The translations under genes were made by a program, and so were the position numbers. Positions 1 through 8,617 of a stretch of 64,000 nucleotides of DNA are shown here, one piece after another (the stretch's first letter is position 1; the number at the start of each line of letters is the position of its first letter). The stretch spans positions 1-64,000 of the forward strand of contig JADJOG010000004.1 in NCBI GenBank assembly GCA_016713865.1. The letters are read 5' to 3'. The notes below the pieces were generated by a model. The model worked only from the letters and a program-made list of their open reading frames with translations. It did not search any database and was not told the origin of the DNA. This DNA comes from Flavobacteriales bacterium (GTDB taxonomy: Bacteria; Bacteroidota; Bacteroidia; Flavobacteriales_F; PHOS-HE28).

Positions 1-74
1 TTCCTTGCAGGTTCAGAGCAAGGTCTGAAGGGCACCACATACTCCGTGCGCCTACGTCCGTGTCCCCGATGGCG

Positions 75-1106
75 CTAGGCGCCTTCCACATCAGCGAAGT
101 TGTCCCAGCCGCGCTGTTTCAGGATGCTGGCCGCGGTCGTGCTGCGGTAGCGCGCCCGCGCAATGCACGCCGCCGATGAACGGCTTGTCCTTCGGGAATT
201 GCGCCAAATGCTGGTTGATCCAGTTCCAGCGGCACGTTGATGGCATCGACATGCTCGCTGTCGAACTCCGCTCTCCTTGCGCACGTCGAGATGATTGGCT
301 TACTCGCATAGACACCGCGAACTCCTGCAAACCGATGCGACCCACGCCATCCACCTCCCTTGCCCTCAGACTTCGGCATGTGGCGAACGCCCTTGAGGGT
401 AGCCGACGGTGTTGTCGTACCCACGCGGCTCCAGCGTGGATGATGCTTTCCTCTTCCTTGCCTTCCTCGGCCACTAGTAGGATGGCCTGCTTGATGTCCT
501 TGATCATCTCACCCACCCACATCGCGAAGTTGCTATCGAGCCCGATGTTGATGCTGTTCGGGATGAAGCCCTTGGCGAACTCACTGGCCGGGCGCGTATC
601 GAGCACCAGCGGACGCTCTTCGTTGGCCACCACCTCGAACTCAGCTGGCGAGTAAGCCCGTTTGCCGCGCTCCATAGATCCGGGCGGCCCACATCGCCGA
701 TGAAGAGCGTATCGCCGGAGATGATCGCCACTGCTTTGCCGGTCCTCCCATCACCAGATAGGTGGTGCTCTCCACGGTGGGCGGGCGTGGAATCGCCTTA
801 CCCGGCTGCTTAGCGCCCATGGAACACTTCACCGTCGGTGGCTACATGCGCCGTGAAGCCGGGCTTCGCCGTTGGGCCGTAAACGATGGTGGCGCCGGCT
901 TTCTTCGCGAGGTCGAGATGGCCGCTTACGAAGTCGGCGTGGAAGTGCGTCTCGAAGACGTACTTCACTTTGGCGCCATCTGCTGTTGCGCGGTCGATGT
1001 AGGGCTGCACCTCGCGCAGGGGATCGAAGATGGCTGCCTCGCCGTTGCTCTCGAGGTAATAGGCCGCATGCGCGATGCAGCCGGTGTAGATCTGCTGGAG
1101 CTTCAT
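75..1106 (-). pseudogene. MBL-fold hydrolase with rhodanese domains (persulfide dioxygenase type), multiply frameshifted
   Basis: From the ATG at 1106 the reading gives a metallo-beta-lactamase fold with the metal-binding segment THFHADFVSGH (residues 53-63). After frame changes it continues with IISGDTLFIGDVGRPDL, then a rhodanese-like stretch (LVLDTRPASEFAKGFIPNS) and a final rhodanese end (ILKQRGWDNFADVEGA) that stops at 75. Relatives oxidise glutathione persulfide or move sulfane sulfur. I count at least five frame changes, near 815, 735, 672, 440 and 170. The rhodanese active-site cysteine should lie in the VHCAGG segment near 165. This is either a decayed gene or a stretch of poor sequence. 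The family is clear; functionality is not. Confidence 0.72.
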
Positions 1107-1236
1107 GGTCGTTTCGTTTGCTGGTCCGTGGTTATCGTGACGGCGCAAAGTTCAGTGAGCACATCGGGCGCAGCAGTGATGTTCGTCACGTAACGAAGCC
1201 CGTTTGGTTCGATCCTCCAATCGCAACGAATGAGAA

Positions 1237-1258
1237 AGGCCCGGATTGCTCCGGGCCT
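1237..1258 (-). terminator. Rho-independent terminator after the delta-60 repeat gene
   Basis: The 8-bp stem AGGCCCGG/CCGGGCCT with a 6-base loop is followed on the minus strand by TTTCT. It lies 22 bases beyond the stop at 1281. Confidence 0.7.
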
Positions 1259-1280
1259 CTCGAATGCACATGCCTGCCGA

Positions 1281-2877
1281 CTAGGGAATCAGCAGGGAGG
1301 CAACATGACGCTCGGTGCCTTGCTCAAGGCTTATCGTGTACGCGCCGGGTGCGAGGCCGACCGGCAATTGAAGCACCATGCCATCGTTCGCGATGCGGTG
1401 CTGCGCCGCGCCCCACTGATTAATCAGGCGGCCATCAGCGGCATGCATACGCAGCACGGCTTCGTTGCGCACAGGTGCTCCCGTTTGCAGGGTTACCCAT
1501 TCGCCGCTCACGCAGGGATTGGGGAACAGTCGGATTTCGTTAATCGACGGCGCATCGACGATGCCGTTGGATAGATCATTCACCAGTCGAGCCGCCATGA
1601 AATAGTTCTGATTGCTCGGTGTGCGCGCCTGTCCGCATACAACGATATGGCCATCGGCCTGCACATCCATGCCGTAGATCATGGCGCTGTATCCCGGGAT
1701 CACCGGCTGCGCGATGCCGTTGTTGCCGAAGGCGGTCTGGCGGCTGCCATCGCCATTGTACTTCCATACGGCCATATCGAATGCGCCCGGAGGTCCATCG
1801 CCCGAAGTGCCTGCCATTGCGATGCTGCCATCGACTAGCACCTTCACCTGCGCGGCGTAGTCATAATCGTCCGCATCTTCTTCCACTGCGCCATTCTCGC
1901 CGAACGATGCATCCAACGCTCCGTTTGGCGTGAACCTGCATGAGCAGCGCGCTGAAGTTGTACTCCTGGGTGGCCGTGAAGCCCGCCACGAGGATGGAAC
2001 CATCGGGCAAGAGCGCGAGGTCGTCCGCCTCATCGTCAACGCCGCCGTAGTTCTGCTTCACCACGCCATTGGTGCCGAAGGTGTTGTCGAGGTTGCCATC
2101 TGCCTCGAAGCGCGCCACGAGGAGCACCCACCACAGCAATCCGTTGCCATAGGTGCCCACGGCCACGATGCGCCCATCGGGCTGTACCGCGATGCCTTTG
2201 AAGTCGCATGCATACTCGCCAACAGGAATGGTTGCCACGCCGCCGTTGCCGAAGGAGGCATCGAGGGCGCCATCAGGGGTGAAGCGCACCACCACCGGCC
2301 GACTCACGTAATCCGCGCTGAAGGAACTGCCGCAAACAAGGATGTTGCCGTCGGCATCGAGCACGAGATCGAAGCCCATATCCTCCCCGAAGGCGGGCGC
2401 CTCGGTAACGGATTGGAGCACGATGCCACCGTTTCCGAAGTCGCTATCCAGCGAACCATCAGCGTTGAGGCGGATGAGCACGATGCGGTAAGTCTGGTAA
2501 TCGGTGGTGCTACCGACCAGCACGATCTTGTTCTCGGAGGTGAGCACCGCTGAGTACAGGTTCGCTTCGAAGTCCTGGCTGAACGTGAAGACACCATCGG
2601 TGGCGAAGCCGAGGTCCGGGCTGCCATCGGGCAGGTAGCGGAACACATGGGCCTGCGACTGGAAGCTGGCATCGAAGCTCATGCCCACCACGAGGATCTT
2701 CTGATCGGGCTGCACCAGGACCTTCTGCGCATTGTCACCGGTGTTCACCGGCTGCACCACGACCCCAGTGCTGTTGAACGAAAGATCCAGGGAGCCCATT
2801 TGAGCGTGGTGCTCCAAAGGAAGAGCGAGCGCGGCCGCAAGGGCGAGCGCGAGGTTGAAGGGTCTCATTGTCGTCAT
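1281..2877 (-). CDS. Delta-60 repeat secreted protein with T9SS sorting domain (one frame break)
   Basis: The signal peptide (about residues 1-25, ending HHAQ) is followed by tandem repeats of roughly 55-60 residues built on the pattern PDG-LD-FG-NGG, the delta-60 repeat that forms a propeller-like fold. The last 80 or so residues match a type IX secretion sorting domain (LFPNPCVSGEW near its start). The protein should cross the outer membrane through T9SS and be anchored or released; its ligand is unknown. The frame changes once near 1935, between LLMQV and FTPNGALDASFG, with repeats intact on both sides. The start at 2877 overlaps the stop of the small upstream gene as ATGA. A second ATG lies at 2868. 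Confidence 0.85.
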
Positions 2878-3034
2878 GGTTGTTCAGGTTTGGTGTTCTT
2901 CGGCTCGGGTTCGATCTTGCCCAGACTCTCGAGCAGCTTGCGCCAGGGCCTCTGCCCGCCTTCGTGCGGCGATGGAGCTCCTCCAAGGATTCGAGTTCGT
3001 CCTTGGGGGTGGGCTTATCGTCGGGCTTGCTCAT
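2874..3034 (-). CDS. Small acidic/basic hypothetical protein (one frame break)
   Basis: I do not recognise this protein. Reading starts MSKPDDKPTPKDELES and, after a frame change near 2965, continues RPWRKLLESLGKIEPEPK to a TGA at 2874-2876, giving about 53 charged residues with no signal peptide or membrane segment. The stop overlaps the start codon of the next gene (ATGA, 2874-2877), which suggests translational coupling and supports a real gene. The join of frames is my inference; without it the frame runs on into unrelated sequence. Confidence 0.45.
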
Positions 3035-3197
3035 GGACTCTTGGGCTTGAGGCCGCGAATGTGAAGTCCCTTCCGATCGGCCCATGCGAATCACCGCTTA
3101 CATGCGCGGTACACCCAGGCAAGTCCCCCTTACAATAGCATTACAGCGCCGCGCACCGCCCTGAAGGACAAGTCCTTGCACCTTCGGGCAGAGCCCT

Positions 3198-4573
3198 TCA
3201 AATCGCCAGCAGGAAGTCGGTGAGATTCACCTCTTCACCCTCGATCCCGAGCTTTTTCCGCAGGCGAGAGCGGGCCACCGTGATGCTGTTCACCGACTGA
3301 AGGGTGATTGCCGAAATGTCCTTAGTGGACATGTTGAGCCGCAGGAAAGCGCAAAGCTTCCGCTCATTCGGGCTGAGTTGCGGGAAGCGCTCTTGCAGGG
3401 TGGTATAAAAGGAAGCGTGCACCTGGGTGAAGTGCGCCTCGAACTCCTGCCAATTGTGCTCATCCTGACTGGCCTGCAGCTCCCGCACGATGTCCATCAC
3501 GATCTTCTGGTTCTCCTGCTTGAAGGCTGACTTCGCCTTGAGCAGCCGTTCGGAGATGTTGGTGATCAGTTCGTTCTTATTCAGCAGGAAGAGCGCCTTG
3601 GCCGTGAGCTCGCGATCCTTGAACTCCAGGCTGGCGCGCAGGCTGGCCTGTTCCGCTTCGAGCTTTTCGCTCTCCAAGCGCAGCTTCTCCTGTTCCAAAC
3701 GGCTGTTGCGCACGCGCGCGCGCATCACCTTGAAGAGCAGGAAAGCCGTCAGCAGAAGGAAAAAGAGCGCTCCCACGAGCACATTGTTCCAGAGGCGGCG
3801 CCGCGCGTTCTCCGCATCCATGCGCTCGGCTTGCAGCTCATAGGCCTTGCGCTCCTGATCGCGCCGGAACGTCTCCTCCATACGCGCGATGGCAGTCCTG
3901 CTATCGGCGCTGTAGAGGCTGTCGCTGAGGCTCTTGAACTCGCGGTGCGCTACTAAGGCGGCCTTGTGCTCACCCAAGGTGTCCTGCACCAAGGCCAAGG
4001 ATTCGAGCGAGATCACCATCGACTGCTTGCTGCCGATCTCGCGGCCCAATTCCAAGGCGCGCTGGAAGTGTGCTCGTGCGGCCTTGAAGTTCCCGAAGTT
4101 CACCTGGTTCTTGCCCATGTTGTTGAGCACCTGCGCTTGGCCGCGCACATCGCCGGTCTGCTTGCGCACCGCCAGGGCTCTCAGGAAATGCTGGTCGGCA
4201 CGCCCTTCTTCATCTCGATATCGGCGCGGGCGAGCACCAGTTGCGCAGTGTTGCCCGACGCCTCAATAGCTTCTTCAAACAGCACTTCCGCCTGTTGGTA
4301 GGCATCGAGCGCCGCAGGCATGGCGCCGGTGGCCTGGTAGGCATCGCCCAGCACGATGCGAACAGCCAAGCGCTGCTCTTCGGTGGCACCTTCTTCAAGC
4401 GCGCGCGATGCCTGTAGCGCATGCACCAGCGCCGAATCAGGACGAGTGGCAAGGCCTTTGGCGAGTTGGAGCTCCTGCTCCGCTCTCGTGGCACCTGCAG
4501 AGCCACCAGACTGCGCGTGCACAGGGCCGACGGTCAGCAAGAGCTGGCAGAGCAGCAGCGCGATCCGAGCCAT
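3198..4573 (-). CDS. TPR-type membrane regulator with C-terminal LuxR-like HTH (one frame break)
   Basis: The start ATG at 4573 gives a signal peptide (MARIALLLCQLLLTVGPVHA). Tetratricopeptide-like helices follow (for example FGNFKAARAHFQRALELGREIG), then one membrane helix (VLVGALFFLLLTAFLLF), a long charged coiled coil rich in Glu, Lys and Leu, and a C-terminal helix-turn-helix (LSPNERKLCAFLRLNMSTKD). This periplasmic-sensor, cytoplasmic-HTH layout is common in Bacteroidota and suggests a one-component transcription regulator; the signal and targets are unknown. The frame changes near 4200, and the TPR pattern continues on both sides. The HTH is of the type that contacts DNA directly or acts through ribosome-hibernation-like stress responses; I cannot tell which. 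Confidence 0.8.
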
Positions 4574-4739
4574 CCGTAGGTTTCTTGTTATCGCTTCAGC
4601 CATTCGATTGGAGGCACTCCAATACCTCATGGGATATGGCCAAAACTAGATCTAGCGTGCAAAGCGCTCTCACAGGCCCCAAAGGGACTTGAAGCAAGGC
4701 GCGAAACCGGCATAACAATCAAGTGAAGCCATGAAAGCA

Positions 4740-4765
4740 AAAGGCCCGAATCACTCCGGGCCTTT
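4740..4765. terminator. Bidirectional hairpin terminator
   Basis: The stem AAAGGCCCG/CGGGCCTTT has an 8-base loop. It lies just beyond the stop of the Cys-rich gene at 4784 and reads as a terminator on the minus strand; the A/T arms allow either direction. It is nearly the same sequence as the hairpin at 1237-1258. Confidence 0.65.
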
Positions 4766-4783
4766 CGATTCGTTCTGACTTGC

Positions 4784-5228
4784 TTATTGGTTCGGCACGG
4801 CAGCGGGGGCCTCTTCGACCTTCACACCATCGTGCGAATGCGCTTCGGCCTTACCCGAACAGCCAGCCTTAGCCTTATCGGCGCAGCAGCTCTTGCCCTC
4901 CTTGGCTTTTGCAGCGCAGCAAGCAGCTCCTTTGGCATGCCCTGCTGCATGGTCATCAGCGGGAACAGCCTCCAAAGTGGCTGCGGTTGTTGCCACAGGC
5001 GCAGGCGCCGTCTCGGCAGCTTGAGCTTCAGCCTTGCCAGCGCAGCTCGCCTTGGCTTCGGCAGACTTGCTTGCGCAGCAGGCGGCTTTCGGCGCTGCTT
5101 CGGTGGCAGCGATGCCTACCGCTTCGGTTTTCGCGGGTTTCTTGGACTTCTTCTCTTTGGTCGTCGATTGCGCTGATGCTGTGGTTTGCAACGAGCGCCA
5201 GGGCGAGGATGCTGAGGATGATGCGCAT
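4784..5228 (-). CDS. Secreted Ala/Lys-rich protein with repeated Cys pairs, possible metal binder (one frame break)
   Basis: The start at 5228 gives a signal peptide (MRIILSILALALV). After a frame change near 5188 the mature part begins QTTASAQSTTKEKKSKK. The remainder is low in complexity: Ala, Lys and Glu with six cysteine clusters (AACCASK, ASCAGKAEA, AACCAAKAKEG, SCCADKAKAG, CSGKAEAHSHDG). Cys-Cys pairs and a His-containing tail suggest soft-metal binding or disulfide cross-linking in the periplasm, but this is inference from composition. No catalytic domain is visible. An exact TACATTTG box lies 20 bases upstream of the start. Confidence 0.65.
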
Positions 5229-5248
5229 TGTTCTGTTGTTAGTGGTGC

Positions 5249-5256
5249 CAAATGTA
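5249..5256 (-). promoter_or_regulatory. Candidate -7 promoter box TACATTTG
   Basis: It matches TAnnTTTG exactly and lies 20 bases before the start of the Cys-pair protein. I see no clear -33 element. Confidence 0.5.
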
Positions 5257-5285
5257 GGCGAAGACCATGCCCTTCCACCCAGACC

Positions 5286-5888
5286 CTATTCGCGAGCGAA
5301 CCTTCCGCTGAACCGGCGCCCATCAGCAACCACCACATAGGTGTAAGAGCCAGCTGGCAGCCTATGCAAGTCCAAAGCGTGCTTTCGTCCAACCAGTGCC
5401 CGATTCGCCAGAACCACCCGACCACCGGCATCGAAAATATCAAGATCAACCAGCGCGCTCGCCGGCACATTCAGCAGCAGTGTCGCCTCACCGGATGCTG
5501 GCGAGGGGAAGAAGCGCTGATCGCTGCGCGTGAGCTGGTCGAAGCGCACGCTCTTGATTGAGCTACGGCCCTCGGCACCGAATTCGATCCGGTAATGCAC
5601 CAAGCTCAGCTCAGGAGGATCGGCATCGGCCCAATTGAAAGGAACCGCGACATCTGGATCGCCACAGAGACCTTCGATGCGATGCACGGCCTCGAAGCCG
5701 ACTCCATCGGTGCTGCGCTCCACCACGGAACCATCGCAGGTGCTGCCGCCTTTCATCACCCATTGCACCTGGATGCGACCTTCCAGCACTGAAAGCGAGA
5801 ACGATTCTACAAAGGGATGCTCGTCGGATTGCGCGATAGTACTGCCTTTGCAAAGCAGGAATGGCACAATGAGCGCGCACCGGAGCAT
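5286..5888 (-). CDS. Small secreted protein with T9SS sorting domain
   Basis: This 200-residue protein has a signal peptide (residues 1-20, ending STIAQ). The middle looks like one fibronectin/Ig-like beta sandwich (SLSVLEGRIQVQWVM, STDGVGFEAVHRIEG) of the kind that precedes sorting domains. The C-terminal 80 residues form a type A T9SS sorting domain starting FFPSPASGEATLLLNV and ending GSYTYVVVADGRRFSGRFARE without its last residue being required. No enzymatic domain is present. The role is unknown; it may be an adhesin fragment or a small surface protein. It is divergent from the glycosylase gene, with a 65-base spacer. Confidence 0.8.
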   Translation of the reverse strand: MLRCALIVPFLLCKGSTIAQSDEHPFVESFSLSVLEGRIQVQWVMKGGSTCDGSVVERSTDGVGFEAVHRIEGLCGDPDVAVPFNWADADPPELSLVHYRIEFGAEGRSSIKSVRFDQLTRSDQRFFPSPASGEATLLLNVPASALVDLDIFDAGGRVVLANRALVGRKHALDLHRLPAGSYTYVVVADGRRFSGRFARE

Positions 5889-5953
5889 GCCACGAAGATA
5901 TTCCTCGCCTTCGCGACTTCCTTTGCCGCGCCGCTTCAGGCGGAACGAAACAC

Positions 5954-6634
5954 ATGCTCGCCGACCGCTTGCTACAGCACGTGCTGTCTTTCTCCTTGGC
6001 CGATGTGAAGCTGCCTAAGGATGTTGGCGTGCTCGACCCTTTCAATGGCCCGCACAATGCTGAGGTCCGGCGCATCGTCACAGCCTTCCACAGGAAATAC
6101 TACACCGACGAAAAGCCGCGCACGCTCATGCTTGGCATCAATCCGGGGCGATTGGGAGCTGGCAGCACGGGCCTCTCCTTCACCGACACCAAGCGCTGCG
6201 AGAGCGACCTCGGCATTCCCGTTGTGGCTTACGCACCCACGAGCCCAGCAGCGACTTCTTCTACCGCATGGTGGCGCGGCGGTGGTGCCGATGCATTCTA
6301 TCGCCGCGTGTATGTGCATGCCATCTGTCCGCTCGGCTTCGTGAAGGGCGGCGTGAACCTGAACTACTACGACGACAAAGCGCTGGAGAAGGCCGTTACG
6401 CCCTTCGTGGAGAAATGGCTGCGCACCCTTGTGCTATGCGGTATGCGTGCGGATACCGTTCTCATCATCGGAACAGGGAAGAACGCCGCTTACTTCAGCA
6501 AGCTGAACGAACGGCTCCAGTTGTTTCACAGGATCATCGCGCTGGAGCACCCGCGCTATGTGATGCAGTACAAGGCGCGGAACCTTGACACCTACATTGC
6601 CAAGTACTTGGCAGCGATAGAAGCATGTGGCTGA
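5954..6634 (+). CDS. SMUG2-like uracil-DNA glycosylase family protein (DUF4918)
   Basis: At 226 residues it has the usual length. The UDG-fold water-activating/phosphate motif is GINPGRLGAGSTG (residues 61-73), later VHAICPLGFVKGGVNLNYYD (121-140) and a C-terminal LEHPRYVMQYK. The family excises damaged or deaminated bases for repair in the cytoplasm. Residues 93-110 read APTSPAATSSTAWWRGGG, unlike the family, while the next frame over the same bases (about 6236-6283) reads THEPSSDFFYRMVAR, which does fit. Two compensating indels are therefore likely. Family assignment is solid; the exact substrate is not. Confidence 0.82.
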   Translation: MLADRLLQHVLSFSLADVKLPKDVGVLDPFNGPHNAEVRRIVTAFHRKYYTDEKPRTLMLGINPGRLGAGSTGLSFTDTKRCESDLGIPVVAYAPTSPAATSSTAWWRGGGADAFYRRVYVHAICPLGFVKGGVNLNYYDDKALEKAVTPFVEKWLRTLVLCGMRADTVLIIGTGKNAAYFSKLNERLQLFHRIIALEHPRYVMQYKARNLDTYIAKYLAAIEACG

Positions 6635-6716
6635 AACACTCAACGCCGAACCATTCATCACGGCCGTGTAACCTCTCCCATACTTCCGCGACATATCTCC
6701 TGCAAGCCCCCCTTCC

Positions 6717-7262
6717 GTGGCCGACGACCAACGCACCGAGTTCATGCTGGCATACCAGCCCTGCCACGAGCCTTTCGTGCGCTACTGCTCTGCGCTGGCA
6801 TACGGCAAGATGGATGCGCAGGACCTCATCCAGGATGTGCTGCTCAGCGCCTTCCAGCAATTCGAGCGCATCCGAAAGAAGGATGAATTGCTGCACTACA
6901 TGATCCGGGCGGCACGCAATCGCGCCATCAGCATGTGGCGCTTGAACCGGCGCAACGAGGCGCTTTGCGAGCAGCAAGCATCACGACTGCTCGCGCGCGG
7001 CGCATCGGCGGAGATGCTGCTTGATGTGCAGTTCCTCTACCGAGCGCTGGACAAGCTGCCCGCCGCGCAGCGTGATGCGCTCGTGCTCTTCGAGGTCTCG
7101 GGGCTGAGCATGGCGGAGATCGCGGAGATTCAGCAATGCGCCGAGGGCGCGGTGAAAACGCGGGTGAGCCGGGCGCGCGCAGCAGTGCGTGGATATCTCG
7201 ATGGCGAAGCCAAGCAATCCAACCCTGCCCTGCTTCACACCCTTACCTCTTTCATGCTATGA
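6717..7262 (+). CDS. ECF-type RNA polymerase sigma factor
   Basis: The protein has 181 residues. Region 2 is near residues 15-80 (MDAQDLIQDVLLSAFQQFER) and region 4 near 105-160 (LSMAEIAEIQQCAEGAVKTR, then VSRARAAVRGYL). It directs core polymerase to stress or envelope-response promoters. The start is a GTG at 6717; the next ATG is at 6744 and would cut into the first helix. The stop overlaps the start of the following membrane protein as ATGA (7259-7262), so the two are translationally coupled. That partner is the natural candidate for an anti-sigma-like regulator or a main target. Confidence 0.9.
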   Translation: MADDQRTEFMLAYQPCHEPFVRYCSALAYGKMDAQDLIQDVLLSAFQQFERIRKKDELLHYMIRAARNRAISMWRLNRRNEALCEQQASRLLARGASAEMLLDVQFLYRALDKLPAAQRDALVLFEVSGLSMAEIAEIQQCAEGAVKTRVSRARAAVRGYLDGEAKQSNPALLHTLTSFML

Positions 7263-8530
7263 AGCAGCACGATGACAACTTGAGCGCTTTGGGCGTGCTG
7301 CGCGAATTGCCGCCTGAGGTGAGCCTCGAACAGGTGAACCAGATGGTCGCGCTCTTCCCCATCGCCACTGGCGCCGCAGCCGGACTGCTCTACCTCATCA
7401 AGCAAAACCTCAGCACCATGCTCATGACAACCACAGCCGGAAGCATCATCGTTGGAGGTAGCCTTTACCTCTTCAGCGCCGCGGACCCTGCACCTGCGAA
7501 CAGCGCCGTTGAAGCCGCTGCGCCAATCACCATTGAAGCGCCCGCGATCAATGAAGTCATTGAGGAGCCGGCCATGGTGCTTCATATCGAAGCGAAGCGC
7601 GATGAGAAGCCAGCACTTGTGCAACCCGCGGAACCGAACCGTGCGCCAGCGGTGATAGCTGCCTCGCCTGATGCTGGCACGGTGTCCAATGAAGCACCTG
7701 GACCACTAGCCACCGTGGTTGATTCAGCTCCAACTGATGAGAACGAAGCCACACCCTTCCGCGTACTCCGCAAGAACGAAGGCGAACGCAGTTTCGACCT
7801 GAGCGGTTTTTCAGGTGTTTCACTCCATGCAAGTGTCGATGTGATCGTTGAACAGGGACCTTTCTCCGTGCGCGCGCATGGCGAAGCGGATGCGCTAGAA
7901 AGGCTTCAGGTCTCCGTTAAGAACGGCGTGCTCCTAATTGATCAAGAGCGGACCCGCTACCTGCCAGGGAACTGCAATACAGCAGTGGTCATGAAAGTGC
8001 GAATGCCAAGCATGACCAACCTGGAAGTGCTCGGTTCTGGCAATATGAAAGCGAGCCAATTCAATGGTGGCGGCCCCATGGACCTTGTTGTGCGCGGCTC
8101 CGGCGATCTGATCGTAGAAGGGATGCGCACGGCCACAGCATTGAACGTCGCCGTCCATGGCTCAGGGGATCTCGTGGTGAATGGGATCAGGGAGGCCGCC
8201 TCCTTGCGCATCAAGGTCGAGGGCTCTGGCGATGTGGTCTGCACCGGAGTTGCCGTGAGCGGAATGACCGTCATCGATTTGGCAGGCAGCGGCGATGTTC
8301 GCGTTTCCGGCAGCACCGACCGCCTTGAGGCCACCGTGACCGGATCGGGCGATGTGATGGCGCAAGAGATGCGCGCGAATACAGTTAAGGCGCGAGTAGT
8401 GGGATCGGGCGATGTGAGCGTCCGCAGCGATGGCAGGGTTGAGCGCGAAGTGATCGGATCAGGCGATGTGCATGTGCTCGGGAGCGCTGGTGGCAATAGG
8501 CCACGAGGGGTTGGAGACAGGAGCCAATAG
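7259..8530 (+). CDS. Membrane-anchored protein with C-terminal GIN/DUF2807 head domain
   Basis: The start ATG at 7259 overlaps the sigma factor stop. About 50 cytoplasmic residues (possibly an anti-sigma-like segment) precede a hydrophobic stretch (AAGLLYLIKQN and TTTAGSIIVGGSLYLFSAA, about residues 38-73). An Ala/Pro/Glu-rich linker of about 100 residues follows, then a right-handed beta-helix-like DUF2807 domain. This domain carries eight or more copies of GSGD or a close variant, spaced about 18-25 residues apart, with glycine turns in register. The domain is called a putative autotransporter adhesin head, but its job is unsettled. The tail after residue 410 is short and basic. Coupling to an ECF sigma factor suggests an envelope signalling role (inference). 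Confidence 0.8.
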   Translation: MKQHDDNLSALGVLRELPPEVSLEQVNQMVALFPIATGAAAGLLYLIKQNLSTMLMTTTAGSIIVGGSLYLFSAADPAPANSAVEAAAPITIEAPAINEVIEEPAMVLHIEAKRDEKPALVQPAEPNRAPAVIAASPDAGTVSNEAPGPLATVVDSAPTDENEATPFRVLRKNEGERSFDLSGFSGVSLHASVDVIVEQGPFSVRAHGEADALERLQVSVKNGVLLIDQERTRYLPGNCNTAVVMKVRMPSMTNLEVLGSGNMKASQFNGGGPMDLVVRGSGDLIVEGMRTATALNVAVHGSGDLVVNGIREAASLRIKVEGSGDVVCTGVAVSGMTVIDLAGSGDVRVSGSTDRLEATVTGSGDVMAQEMRANTVKARVVGSGDVSVRSDGRVEREVIGSGDVHVLGSAGGNRPRGVGDRSQ

Positions 8531-8617
8531 AACGGCTCTCCGATCGGTTAAGGGCCACTGGCCTCCCAGCATACGCCGCACAGGACGAAGGCGACCAGAT
8601 TATCCCAGAACCCGCAC

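Noticed and set aside
1190..1235. tRNA-like GGTTCGATCC
   Set aside because: No acceptor or anticodon stems can be drawn around it. I saw no other tRNA T-loop pattern in the window.
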